The position numbers were made by a program, and so were the translations under genes. The notes below the pieces were generated by a model. It ran no database searches. It worked only from the letters and a program-made list of their open reading frames with translations, and was not told the DNA's origin. DNA of 14,525 nt from Chitinophagales bacterium (lineage in GTDB: Bacteria > Bacteroidota > Bacteroidia > Chitinophagales > Saprospiraceae): assembly GCA_013298445.1 (NCBI GenBank), contig JAAFHQ010000049.1:1-14525 (forward strand), written 5' to 3'. This document shows, piece by piece, positions 1 through 6,396 of this stretch (positions are counted from its first letter, which is position 1; every line of letters starts with the position of its first letter).

Positions 1-452
1 CTCAAAAAGCGCATGCGCTACAAAAGAAATTTGTGCTCAATCCAGCGCCGGCTCAGGATTTACCCGCCGAACTGTATCCAATTCTATTCTTAATTACACC
101 CAATGAAACCGAAGCGAGTTTGTTGACCGGGATTGCATTGGATAACGATGATGCATTACCACGGATCGCTGAAGCTTTGCTGCAAAAGGGCGTGGCCAAC
201 GTCATCATTACCCTTGGGGCGAAAGGTGCCTATTTCCACAATGCCAACCAACAGTTTAAAATCCCTGCACCAAAGGTACAAGCGGTGGATACTACAGCTG
301 CGGGCGATGTGTTCAATGGTGCCCTGGCAGTGGCTCTCGCTGAAGGTATGGAATGGCCCCAGGCCATCGACATGGCTTGCCGGGCAGGTGCAATTGCAGT
401 GACGCGGATGGGGGCGCAGGCGTCGGCACCTTTCCGGGAGGAATTGGGTTGA
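1..452 (+). CDS. rbsK: Ribokinase, C-terminal part (5' end outside window)
   Basis: The reading frame is open from the window edge (first full codon at 3), so this is the 3' part of a longer gene; a GTG at 33 is internal. About 149 residues are visible, roughly the C-terminal half of a ~300-residue PfkB-family sugar kinase. Seen: the ribokinase-typical stretch VLNPAPA, then ITPNETEASLLTG, then the PfkB signature DTTAAGDVFNGAL, whose AAGD aspartate is the catalytic base and forms part of the anion hole. The C-terminus AVTRMGAQASAPFREEL closely resembles other ribokinases. The family phosphorylates D-ribose to ribose 5-phosphate with ATP in the cytoplasm. Ribokinase fits better than fructokinase or adenosine kinase because of the NPAPA and GAQ-P motifs. 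The gene converges on the GreA-family gene, with a large hairpin between them. Confidence 0.9.
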   Translation, partial: QKAHALQKKFVLNPAPAQDLPAELYPILFLITPNETEASLLTGIALDNDDALPRIAEALLQKGVANVIITLGAKGAYFHNANQQFKIPAPKVQAVDTTAAGDVFNGALAVALAEGMEWPQAIDMACRAGAIAVTRMGAQASAPFREELG

Positions 453-504
453 TCAAAGTGTATTTTTTGCTTAAGTAGATTGCGGAAGGAATAACGTACA
501 ATCT

Positions 505-596
505 CTGAGGTGTTCCTTCAGTGCCTTAGGTTTCTTAGGTGGTTAATATACTTTTTCACCACCTAAGAAACCACAGGCACTAAAGAAACACCTCAG
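505..596. terminator. Long hairpin between rbsK and the GreA-family gene
   Basis: Two 39-nt arms (505-543 and 558-596) are complementary except at four positions, around a 14-nt loop. They lie between the ribokinase stop (452) and the GreA-family stop (605), the latter only 8 nt away. Two of the four differences (515 and 519) are C opposite A when read on the plus strand but G opposite U on the minus strand, so the minus-strand transcript folds better. No U-run follows the stem, so it is not a textbook intrinsic terminator. A terminator or 3'-end stabiliser role is inferred. Positions 453-504 contain nothing else recognisable. Confidence 0.7.
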
Positions 597-604
597 TTCA
601 GGTT

Positions 605-1057
605 TTACCACAACTCCAATATTTCGATATTCCGCCCTTGAAACGGGATTTTGTCGCCAAGCTTTTTTCCCAAAAGAACTTGCCCAAGTGGAGCAGCGGT
701 AGATAAAACGTAGACGGCTTTGCCCTCGTGGATGATTTTGCCCAAACTTACCGCCAGGTAATAATAACCCTCATTACTGCGCAACAACGAACCTAGTTGG
801 ATGGCCGGATAAGTGCTCAAGGGATTCAATTGCTCCAATTGCAAACGCAGCTCCTGAGATTGGGCCAATTGTTGGGCGAATTTGTCCTTTTCCAATTGCA
901 TCATGGCCCGCCCGGTTTCGTATTTATCCCCTACGCTGCTTTTGGTTTCCTGATTGGCGGAGTTTTGGGCATCTTCCATAGCCTGCGTGGCGGCAGCAAT
1001 GCTTTGATCGATGCGCGCCAGGCAGGCTTGATGCAAGGTGATTTTGAATGTAGACAT
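605..1057 (-). CDS. GreA/GreB-family transcription elongation factor
   Basis: 150 residues from the chosen ATG at 1057. The frame extends to a TTG at 1072 directly after the upstream stop, but MSTFKITLHQ is the more natural N-terminus. Seen: an N-terminal helical stretch (about 10-80) with charged heptads and the Gre-like segment SVGDKYETGRAMMQLEKDKF, then a compact C-terminal domain (about 83-150) with APLGQVLLGKKLGDKIPF, matching the GreAB C-terminal (FKBP-like) domain. Gre factors enter the RNA polymerase secondary channel and stimulate cleavage of backtracked transcripts. Divergent Bacteroidota members such as this have often been named '3-oxoacyl-ACP synthase' in databases, which the sequence does not support. 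Whether it has true cleavage-stimulating activity is unknown. It follows proline dehydrogenase by 15 nt, so it is probably the last gene of that operon. Confidence 0.82.
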   Translation of the reverse strand: MSTFKITLHQACLARIDQSIAAATQAMEDAQNSANQETKSSVGDKYETGRAMMQLEKDKFAQQLAQSQELRLQLEQLNPLSTYPAIQLGSLLRSNEGYYYLAVSLGKIIHEGKAVYVLSTAAPLGQVLLGKKLGDKIPFQGRNIEILELW

Positions 1058-1072
1058 AGGGACGAGGGGCAA

Positions 1073-2290
1073 TTACATCTTTAGTCCCCGGCGTTTGATC
1101 TCATCTGCCACCAGTCGGTACTCGCGGCTCATGTCACCCGTTACCGAACTGTTTTCCTGAGCCCGACGAATCAGGTAAGGAACCACTTCGCGGACAGAAC
1201 CGTATACCACATATTTAGCAGCGTTAAAACCGGCAGCAGCGAGATTGAAAGTCAGGTTGTCGCTCATGCCATAAAGCTGACAAAAATATAGATTGGGGTG
1301 ATTCCGCGGAATACCGCGCTCCACGATCAATTGGGCTTGTAAATGAGCGCTCTCGGCATTGTGAGAGGCATTACAAGAGGCAACCCGCTCATACTGCTCT
1401 ATGCAAAAGCGCAGGGCGGTATTGTAGGCCTCATCGGTTGCTTCCTTGGTGGGATGAATCGGGGAGGCGTAGCCCATTTCTTCGGCGCGTTCCCGCTCTT
1501 TTTCCATATAAGCACCTCTGACCAGTTTAACACCCAAAAAGTAACCTTCTTTTAGTGCACGCTCGGCCAGGTCATACAAGTACTGTAAACGATCGTGGCG
1601 GTACATTTGGCAAGTCGTATACACTACCACCCGTTCGCTGTTGTAACGTTTCATCATCATTTCCGCCAGATGATCAATGGTTTCCTGAATCCATGATTCT
1701 TCAGCATCAATAAAAACGGCCATACCTTTACTAGCAGCAGCGTGGCAGATGGCGTCCAAACGGCGGAGGATACTTTTGTACTCAGCTTTGGTTTCGTCCG
1801 TAAAAGCGATTCCAGCCTGGATGCTCTCCAGGAGTTCAAAGCGACCCAGGCCACTGACTTTAACACTGATGATGGGCACGGCATCCTGCGTCGCTGAAAA
1901 TTCAATGCTACGCAGGTTTTCGTTCATGGTATGGTTCAGTTCGGATTCCTCTTCTTTGGCTTCGGCACCATAGTCCAGGATAGACTTGATGTTGGAACTC
2001 TTGAGGCGGTCGATGGTTTTTTGGACTTCGAGTAGGGTAGTGCCGCCGCAAAACTGCTCAAAAATGGTGTTTTTGATGGCACCCGTTACGAATGGCAGGT
2101 GGAGTTTGATAGCAGCCAATCCAATTTTGGAGCCAATTCCCACCAGCCATTGTTTGTTCATCAGGCCAAACAACCAGGCGGTTTTGTTCAATTCTTTGTC
2201 GCTGCGGTCGGCAAAGGCAATTTCGGTATTGGAAAAATCCAACTGTAAGTCCTTGGTTAGGTTGAGCATATCTTTTATAAAATTTGGCAT
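1073..2290 (-). CDS. Proline dehydrogenase (PRODH, FAD-dependent)
   Basis: 405 residues from the ATG at 2290, 5 nt after the aroE stop. An upstream in-frame start at 2341 would overlap aroE by 46 nt and is less likely. The enzyme oxidises L-proline to 1-pyrroline-5-carboxylate with FAD, passing electrons to the respiratory chain. It is the stand-alone, single-function form, without the P5C dehydrogenase domain of PutA. Seen in the TIM-barrel region: DAEESW (about 195-200), VKLVRGAY (254-261), a SHNAES segment, and the C-terminal YLIRRAQENSSV (372-383), whose arginines bind the substrate carboxylate in this family. No P5C dehydrogenase gene lies in the window. The length fits Bacteroidota PRODH. 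Its position between aroE and a GreA-family gene has no obvious metabolic logic. Confidence 0.93.
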   Translation of the reverse strand: MPNFIKDMLNLTKDLQLDFSNTEIAFADRSDKELNKTAWLFGLMNKQWLVGIGSKIGLAAIKLHLPFVTGAIKNTIFEQFCGGTTLLEVQKTIDRLKSSNIKSILDYGAEAKEEESELNHTMNENLRSIEFSATQDAVPIISVKVSGLGRFELLESIQAGIAFTDETKAEYKSILRRLDAICHAAASKGMAVFIDAEESWIQETIDHLAEMMMKRYNSERVVVYTTCQMYRHDRLQYLYDLAERALKEGYFLGVKLVRGAYMEKERERAEEMGYASPIHPTKEATDEAYNTALRFCIEQYERVASCNASHNAESAHLQAQLIVERGIPRNHPNLYFCQLYGMSDNLTFNLAAAGFNAAKYVVYGSVREVVPYLIRRAQENSSVTGDMSREYRLVADEIKRRGLKM

Positions 2291-2295
2291 TTGGT

Positions 2296-3093
2296 CTATT
2301 GATTTGCGGGTTGGTCCGCTGGAGTGTTCCATATTTCCCACGCTTTTTCGGCCTGACCGTACAGCATTTCCAGTCCATTTTTGACCGGAAGCCCATTGGC
2401 CAATCCACGTTTCATAAATTCAGTCGTTTCAGGATTGTACACCAAATCGTACAATAAGTGCCCGCGTTTTAGTTGATCGTAGGGTAAATCCGGGCAACTC
2501 TCCACTTTGGGGGCCATTCCTAGTGGAGTTGTATTGATGATGAGCGGAAAACCCTCAATGTGCGCGTGTACCTCCTCATAACTCACTTGGCCATCCTGTG
2601 GTTGGCGGGAAGCGATGGAATAAGGTATATTTAACTTTTGCAGGACAAAAACAACGGCTTTAGCTGCTCCACCTGTCCCCAGGATCAATGCATGCTCAGG
2701 TGTTGCCCGATTTTCCTGCAAAAAAGACAACAAGGAGGATTCAAAACCAAAAACATCCGAGTTGTAACCGATGAGTTGAGTACCGGAAAACTTAATAACG
2801 TTTACTGCCCCCACTGCCGCTGCGCTCTCATCCAAAGAATCTAAAAAAGGAATGATTTGTTGCTTGTAAGGGATGGTAACATTCAGCCCTTGCAGGTTGG
2901 GATATGCTGCCAATAATGCTGGGAATTGCTCGATCGTTTCGATGGGAAACAACTCATACTGGGAGTCAGGAATGCCCTCCCGTACAAATTTTTCAGAAAA
3001 ATACTTGCGGGAAAAAGAATGACTCAATGGATAACCAATTAAGCCATACAGCTTTGGAATGCTGTGGAGATTTGGATCAGTTTGCCAGTGCAT
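2296..3093 (-). CDS. aroE: Shikimate dehydrogenase
   Basis: 265 residues, normal for the family. It reduces 3-dehydroshikimate to shikimate with NADPH, the fourth step of the pathway to chorismate and the aromatic amino acids. Seen: the substrate-binding serines in GYPLSHSFS (20-28); NVTIPYK (71-77), whose Lys77 is the expected catalytic lysine; GAVNV (95-99); GYNSDVFGF with Asp113, the catalytic partner; the Rossmann glycine motif GTGGAAKA (139-146); NTTPLGM (187-193); and the C-terminal NGLEMLYGQA. All key residues are present. The ATG at 3093 is used; no better internal start is apparent. It lies 31 nt downstream of the DUF1080 gene and 5 nt upstream of proline dehydrogenase, so it is probably co-transcribed with the latter. 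Confidence 0.95.
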   Translation of the reverse strand: MHWQTDPNLHSIPKLYGLIGYPLSHSFSRKYFSEKFVREGIPDSQYELFPIETIEQFPALLAAYPNLQGLNVTIPYKQQIIPFLDSLDESAAAVGAVNVIKFSGTQLIGYNSDVFGFESSLLSFLQENRATPEHALILGTGGAAKAVVFVLQKLNIPYSIASRQPQDGQVSYEEVHAHIEGFPLIINTTPLGMAPKVESCPDLPYDQLKRGHLLYDLVYNPETTEFMKRGLANGLPVKNGLEMLYGQAEKAWEIWNTPADQPANQ

Positions 3094-3124
3094 ATTTGTT
3101 TGGAATACGGGCTAAAGGTAGTGC

Positions 3125-3823
3125 TTATTTGGAAATTTTTCGAATGGGCGTCAACATGACCTTGCGGAATTCTACTTCAGAGCCTTCGGCCTGCAGGGCA
3201 ATTTGCCCTTTGGTGGCAGTGGAATTGAAGCCATGATTGACCAAATCGCCATTTAACCATACTTTGACTTCGGCATTGAGGCATTCGATGGTCATGCTGT
3301 TCCATTCACCCAGTGGTTTTTCGGAGCCATCGGTGAGGTTCACAATGCGCCGCTCCTTACCTTCCGTAATGCCCCATTTTTCTTTAGGTCCACGTCTTTT
3401 TTCCATTTCGGGCACACTGATGTCTTCCACAATGCACCAGAAGTCGCCGGCATTTTGATGCATCATTTGTACTTCGATGGATTTGGGAAACATGCTGTAC
3501 AATGCGCGTGGAGTGGAGGCGTGTACGAGTGCTCCGCAGTTGCCGGGTTTACCTGCAAAGCGGTATTCAATTTCCAGTCGATAATTTTGGTGAATGGCGT
3601 CGGTAATGAGGTGTCCACCCGGGGTGCCCATGCTGACCAGGAGGCCATTGCGCACCAGAAAGGGGCTTTTAAGATTGGGATCCTTGTCCATGTCGGGCAC
3701 ATCGGCGTGCCAGCCACTGAGGTCTTTACCGTTGAACAGGCTTTGCGCCTTTGAATGGGAAGTATTGGCCGATTTGCAACAAAACAAACCGCAGGCTAGG
3801 GCGATGATGATGAAAGGTTTCAT
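3125..3823 (-). CDS. Exported DUF1080 (3-keto-glycoside hydrolase-like) protein
   Basis: 232 residues. A short hydrophobic N-terminus (about 4-16) ends in a cysteine pair (GLFCCKS), suggesting a signal peptide and possibly a lipoprotein, though the lipobox is not a perfect match. The mature part starts with SLFNGKDLSGW, the usual opening of DUF1080 (PF06439), a concanavalin/laminin-G-like beta-sandwich. Further typical pieces are a GGHLIT segment, YRLEIEYRF, GNCGALVH and a closing GQIALQAEGSEVEFRKVML. Some family members act on 3-keto-glycosides, but activity here cannot be read from the sequence. It lies downstream of the DUF4097-like gene (55-nt gap) and 31 nt upstream of aroE, on the same strand. 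Confidence 0.85.
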   Translation of the reverse strand: MKPFIIIALACGLFCCKSANTSHSKAQSLFNGKDLSGWHADVPDMDKDPNLKSPFLVRNGLLVSMGTPGGHLITDAIHQNYRLEIEYRFAGKPGNCGALVHASTPRALYSMFPKSIEVQMMHQNAGDFWCIVEDISVPEMEKRRGPKEKWGITEGKERRIVNLTDGSEKPLGEWNSMTIECLNAEVKVWLNGDLVNHGFNSTATKGQIALQAEGSEVEFRKVMLTPIRKISK

Positions 3824-3878
3824 AGTGCTTTGTACTTGACAAACTTGTAATGTCTATTTTCGGATGAAAAGTAGCACT
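3824..3878 (-). other. Small possible hairpin filling the DUF4097-DUF1080 gap
   Basis: The whole 55-nt gap between the DUF4097-like stop (3879-3881) and the DUF1080 start (3823) starts and ends with complementary blocks. AGTGCT at 3824-3829 faces AGCACT at 3873-3878, and ACTT/AAGT can pair further in with a small bulge. This stem is much weaker than the long hairpins elsewhere in the window. It could be a minor intercistronic element or chance. I see no clear TAnnTTTG promoter for the DUF1080 gene here. Confidence 0.3.
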
Positions 3879-4784
3879 TTACTTGCCAATGAACAAATCT
3901 CCAAAAGTAATACTGATCGTGACGTTGGGATAATATTCCTTGTTGGGTTTAAAGGTGATTTTTTTGATACCTGTGTCCTTCATGTCCAGGAGTTTGAATT
4001 TCAACTCGTTGGGGTAGTCTACCCGTCCATTTTGTACGCTGAGGTTGTAAGAAAAGGCACCCGGTTGAAGGGTATGGATGAATACATTTGATTTGTCTGC
4101 TTTGAGATTGAAATCGCGGAGTTGATCGGTTGCAAAAAAATTGAGAATGCCGTATTGGGCGGTAATGTCGTAACGGCCACGCATGTGTTTGAGGGTCATG
4201 TCAGAACGGCGAGAAACGATTTTGACGTTTCCATCTAGATTGTCAGCAAAAAGATCACCAAAAGAGGTATTGATGTCGATATCTCCGATGATGTTATCCA
4301 GACCAATGCGACTGAAACGGGTATTCAACTTTAAACTACTCATCAGGTCTTTGGCATCAATCAGCCCGTAGTTGTTTTTGATGTAAGTAGGGCATTCCTC
4401 TGGTATCGTAATTACGTAGGTTGCAGCCATTAGTGATTGCAGTTCTGGGCTCCCTTCGGGCACATCGAGGTAATTGCGCAGGTAAATTTTATTCTTCTCC
4501 TTATTGGTGATGTAGCGCATTTTTTCCAGGTCCTTCTCCGCCTGTTCCTTTTTGATGTGTTTGGCAGTGAATATGATTTGGACCTTGATTTCCGGTTTAC
4601 TCCAGGTTTCAACACGCACTTCCGCCCGTTCGCCTTCTATGTTCAGTGAATACCCCTCGCGGTAGCTGAACGTTTTGTCAATGCGTTTGGTAACCACCTG
4701 CATTGTTCCATTTTGGGCAAATCCCAAATGCAGAATGCTCCAGAAGCTAAAGCAAAGAAAAATACGGAATTTCATGAACTGCAT
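3879..4784 (-). CDS. Exported DUF4097-like protein
   Basis: 301 residues from the ATG at 4784; a second ATG at 4775 (MKFRIF) is equally plausible. Residues 1 to about 23 form a signal peptide ending in LGFAQ. The rest is mainly predicted beta-strand with repeating short blocks (INTSFGDLFADNLDGNVKI, then YDITAQYGILNFFA), like the DUF4097/DUF4098 'putative adhesin' right-handed beta-helix fold. The closing ITFGDLFIGK echoes the internal SFGDLFADN block. No enzyme motif is seen. In Bacteroidota such genes commonly follow ECF sigma/anti-sigma pairs, as here, which suggests an envelope-stress or surface role, but the molecular function is unknown. A large hairpin separates it from the anti-sigma gene, so it may be expressed at a different level from the genes upstream. 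Confidence 0.72.
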   Translation of the reverse strand: MQFMKFRIFLCFSFWSILHLGFAQNGTMQVVTKRIDKTFSYREGYSLNIEGERAEVRVETWSKPEIKVQIIFTAKHIKKEQAEKDLEKMRYITNKEKNKIYLRNYLDVPEGSPELQSLMAATYVITIPEECPTYIKNNYGLIDAKDLMSSLKLNTRFSRIGLDNIIGDIDINTSFGDLFADNLDGNVKIVSRRSDMTLKHMRGRYDITAQYGILNFFATDQLRDFNLKADKSNVFIHTLQPGAFSYNLSVQNGRVDYPNELKFKLLDMKDTGIKKITFKPNKEYYPNVTISITFGDLFIGK

Positions 4785-4820
4785 ATTTTTTCTTAATGGA
4801 CTTAATGAACAAAATAGTTA

Positions 4821-4937
4821 GGGGGCGATAAAAAAATAAATGTTCATTTTGCCAGAGGATTAGATAAGTAAACGGTTCAATTTAAGTGTCTTATCTAATC
4901 CTCTGGCTCAGGAAAAATGAACATTTATTTTTGCCCC
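4821..4937 (-). terminator. Large bipartite hairpin between anti-sigma and DUF4097 genes
   Basis: An outer perfect 19-bp stem (4832-4850 with 4914-4932) and an inner perfect 18-bp stem (4851-4868 with 4890-4907) stack on each other. A single 6-nt bulge (4908-4913) and a 21-nt loop are the only interruptions. G and C runs at the base (4821-4825 and 4934-4937) can extend it. It starts 4 nt after the anti-sigma stop codon (4942). All flanking genes are on the minus strand, so it sits inside what would otherwise be one operon. A partial terminator or RNA-processing/stability element is inferred. Confidence 0.72.
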
Positions 4938-4941
4938 AAAA

Positions 4942-5553
4942 CTAGGAGGTTTGAATTTTTTCTACCATTGCTTTGACCACCCGACTGCGATCTTGCTCCA
5001 GTTGGCTGAGTTCGCGGATCAAATCTGGATCTTCGCCGTAACGGGCCATCACATCCTTGAGTTCAGCTTTGGCGGCATTGAGTTCTTTTAGTTCGTTCTC
5101 TAGTGCACAATCTTCCTCGTTTTGCGCCTGGTACTTGCAAAAATTGGCAAACAGGGTTTGCACCTCTTGCACATCTGCCTCGGCATCGTCCCAGTCTCGG
5201 GGAGAATTGATTGGCGCAACTTTTTCTTCACTATAGGCATAGCTGACCCGGCCACGGGTTTGATTCCATTGGTAAAGGCCCAATGCCGCAGTAACCACGA
5301 TGGCCACACCTGCCGCTACACTCCAGCCCCAGGAAGACAAACGACGGATTTTGCCACCGCCCCCCAGCTGAACTTCAATGCGCCCCCAGATGGCGTCAGG
5401 AGCAGTATAAGTAGGCAACTCCGCGATGGCCTGATGAAGGTACCCTTCCTGCTCGAGGTGTTGTTCGATGCGGTCCCAAATGAACTCCGGTGCCCGGTGT
5501 TCGGGCAAGTGCCGCAAAGCGTCCTTTAGGTTTTTTTCATGCATTGATTCCAT
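4942..5553 (-). CDS. Membrane anti-sigma-like protein with a duplicated N-terminal motif
   Basis: 203 residues; ATG at 5553 preceded by GGGTGATAAAAG, an unusually SD-like leader for this phylum. It lies 12 nt after the ECF sigma stop, so the two are co-transcribed. The cytoplasmic N-terminus holds two copies of one ~24-residue motif: LPEHRAPEFIWDRIEQHL (about 16-33) and LPTYTAPDAIWGRIEVQL (about 46-63). One membrane helix follows (about 75-95). A periplasmic tail (96-203) ends in a helical, charged region likely to form a coiled coil. The position and single-span layout argue for an anti-sigma factor that holds the neighbouring sigma factor at the membrane. No zinc-binding HxxxCxxC motif of the classic ZAS type is present, so the assignment rests on context and topology. 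Confidence 0.72.
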   Translation of the reverse strand: MESMHEKNLKDALRHLPEHRAPEFIWDRIEQHLEQEGYLHQAIAELPTYTAPDAIWGRIEVQLGGGGKIRRLSSWGWSVAAGVAIVVTAALGLYQWNQTRGRVSYAYSEEKVAPINSPRDWDDAEADVQEVQTLFANFCKYQAQNEEDCALENELKELNAAKAELKDVMARYGEDPDLIRELSQLEQDRSRVVKAMVEKIQTS

Positions 5554-5565
5554 CTTTTATCACCC

Positions 5566-6096
5566 TTATTCAGGTTTGCCCAGGGTTTCCCGCAGGCGTT
5601 TTTTGGCATAAAACAATTGCGACTTGGAGGTGCCCACCGTGATGCCCAATAGATCAGCAACTTCCTGGTGGCCATAACCTTCTACTTCGATGAGGACGAA
5701 TACGGTGCGGTAGCCAGTTGGCAAGGCCAAAATGGCTTTTTCGAGGTATTCGGCATCCAGGCGATGGCTCCAACTGATGCTCGTGTCGGGTGGAAGTTGA
5801 TCCAGTGAGGCAGTGTATTGCTCTTTTTTGATCTTACTCAAGGCGGTGCGTACCACAATGGTTTTGATCCAGGCCCCCAAGGTTGATTCTTGCCGGAACC
5901 CACTGAGGTGCCGAAATACCTTAATGAAGGCGTCCTGAAGAACATCTTCGGCGAGATCGTAATCACCCGTAACGCGATAGGCCACAGTGTACATGGCGTT
6001 TTTGTAACGCTCGTACAGTGTTTTCTGCGCCAGGCGATTTTGCTCCAGGCATCCTTTAATGAGGTCGGCTTCCGTCATACTGATTGTGTAGGGCAT
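5566..6096 (-). CDS. ECF-type RNA polymerase sigma factor
   Basis: 176 residues from the ATG at 6096; ATG at 6078 (MTEADLIKGC) is a good alternative. Seen: sigma region 2 (about 24-90) with YKNAMYTVAYRVTGD and DLAEDVLQDAFIKVF, the core-binding and -10-recognition helices. Region 4 (about 125-172) carries LPTGYRTVFVLIEVEGY and the helix-turn-helix HQEVADLLGITVGTSKSQL. Region 3 is absent, which defines the ECF group. The protein directs RNA polymerase to a small regulon and is presumably held inactive by the anti-sigma-like protein encoded next. Targets are unknown. I could not find a convincing promoter of either ECF or TAnnTTTG type immediately upstream. Confidence 0.93.
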   Translation of the reverse strand: MPYTISMTEADLIKGCLEQNRLAQKTLYERYKNAMYTVAYRVTGDYDLAEDVLQDAFIKVFRHLSGFRQESTLGAWIKTIVVRTALSKIKKEQYTASLDQLPPDTSISWSHRLDAEYLEKAILALPTGYRTVFVLIEVEGYGHQEVADLLGITVGTSKSQLFYAKKRLRETLGKPE

Positions 6097-6263
6097 CGGC
6101 TCGGTATCCTTTTGTTTTGTGGTTAAAGAGTCGATCGATGGAATGATGGTTGTATATGAAGGCTAAAAATAGCGAGATTTTACTTTGTTTAGATACCAAG
6201 CCTTCAATCTATCCGTTCATTTGCCATCTTCCTTCCCAAATTTCCCCATTTACAGACCCATAA

Positions 6264-6271
6264 TAATTTTG
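6264..6271 (+). promoter_or_regulatory. Possible -7 promoter box of the protease gene
   Basis: TAATTTTG matches the Bacteroidota housekeeping -7 consensus TAnnTTTG exactly. No good -33 TTTG/TTG element is seen about 20 nt upstream (only TTTC). It would give a leader of about 120 nt before the ATG at 6397. The box overlaps the left arm of the 11-bp inverted repeat, which is compatible with an operator. Confidence 0.4.
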
Positions 6272-6310
6272 TACAAGCTGTATATTTAACTACCTTTACT
6301 GTACAAAATT
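6265..6310. repeat. Perfect 11-bp inverted repeat upstream of the protease gene
   Basis: AATTTTGTACA at 6265-6275 is repeated in inverse orientation as TGTACAAAATT at 6300-6310, with a 24-nt AT-rich spacer. Perfect half-sites spaced this way could bind a dimeric regulator on one face of the DNA, or form a short hairpin in the mRNA leader. It overlaps the possible -7 box. No regulator can be named. Confidence 0.5.
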
Positions 6311-6396
6311 TGATACACTGCGTTAGGAACCTGCACACAAGTCATGATGGAAAACCTTTGAAAAACAGATACTCGGGTTTACTTAATTTTATCGCT

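Larger units (their letters stand above)
6097..6396. promoter_or_regulatory. Divergent intergenic region between the sigma factor and protease genes
   Basis: About 300 bp without a gene, serving as upstream region for both divergent genes. It contains an 8-bp inverted repeat, TGAAGGCT/AGCCTTCA, at 6157-6164 and 6199-6206 (34-nt spacer). It also contains an 11-bp perfect inverted repeat at 6265-6275 and 6300-6310, annotated separately, and one TAnnTTTG box. The in-frame extension of the protease gene back to a TTG at 6310 is not used, because the signal peptide starts at 6397. No RNA gene is recognised here. Confidence 0.5.

Noticed and set aside
2291..2341. Earlier start of proline dehydrogenase overlapping aroE
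   Set aside because: The ATG at 2290 lies 5 nt after the aroE stop and gives a family-like N-terminus; the longer form only adds residues encoded within aroE.
6310..6396. 29-codon upstream extension of the protease gene from a TTG
   Set aside because: A typical signal peptide begins at the ATG at 6397, and the extension would precede it with a charged, non-secretory segment.
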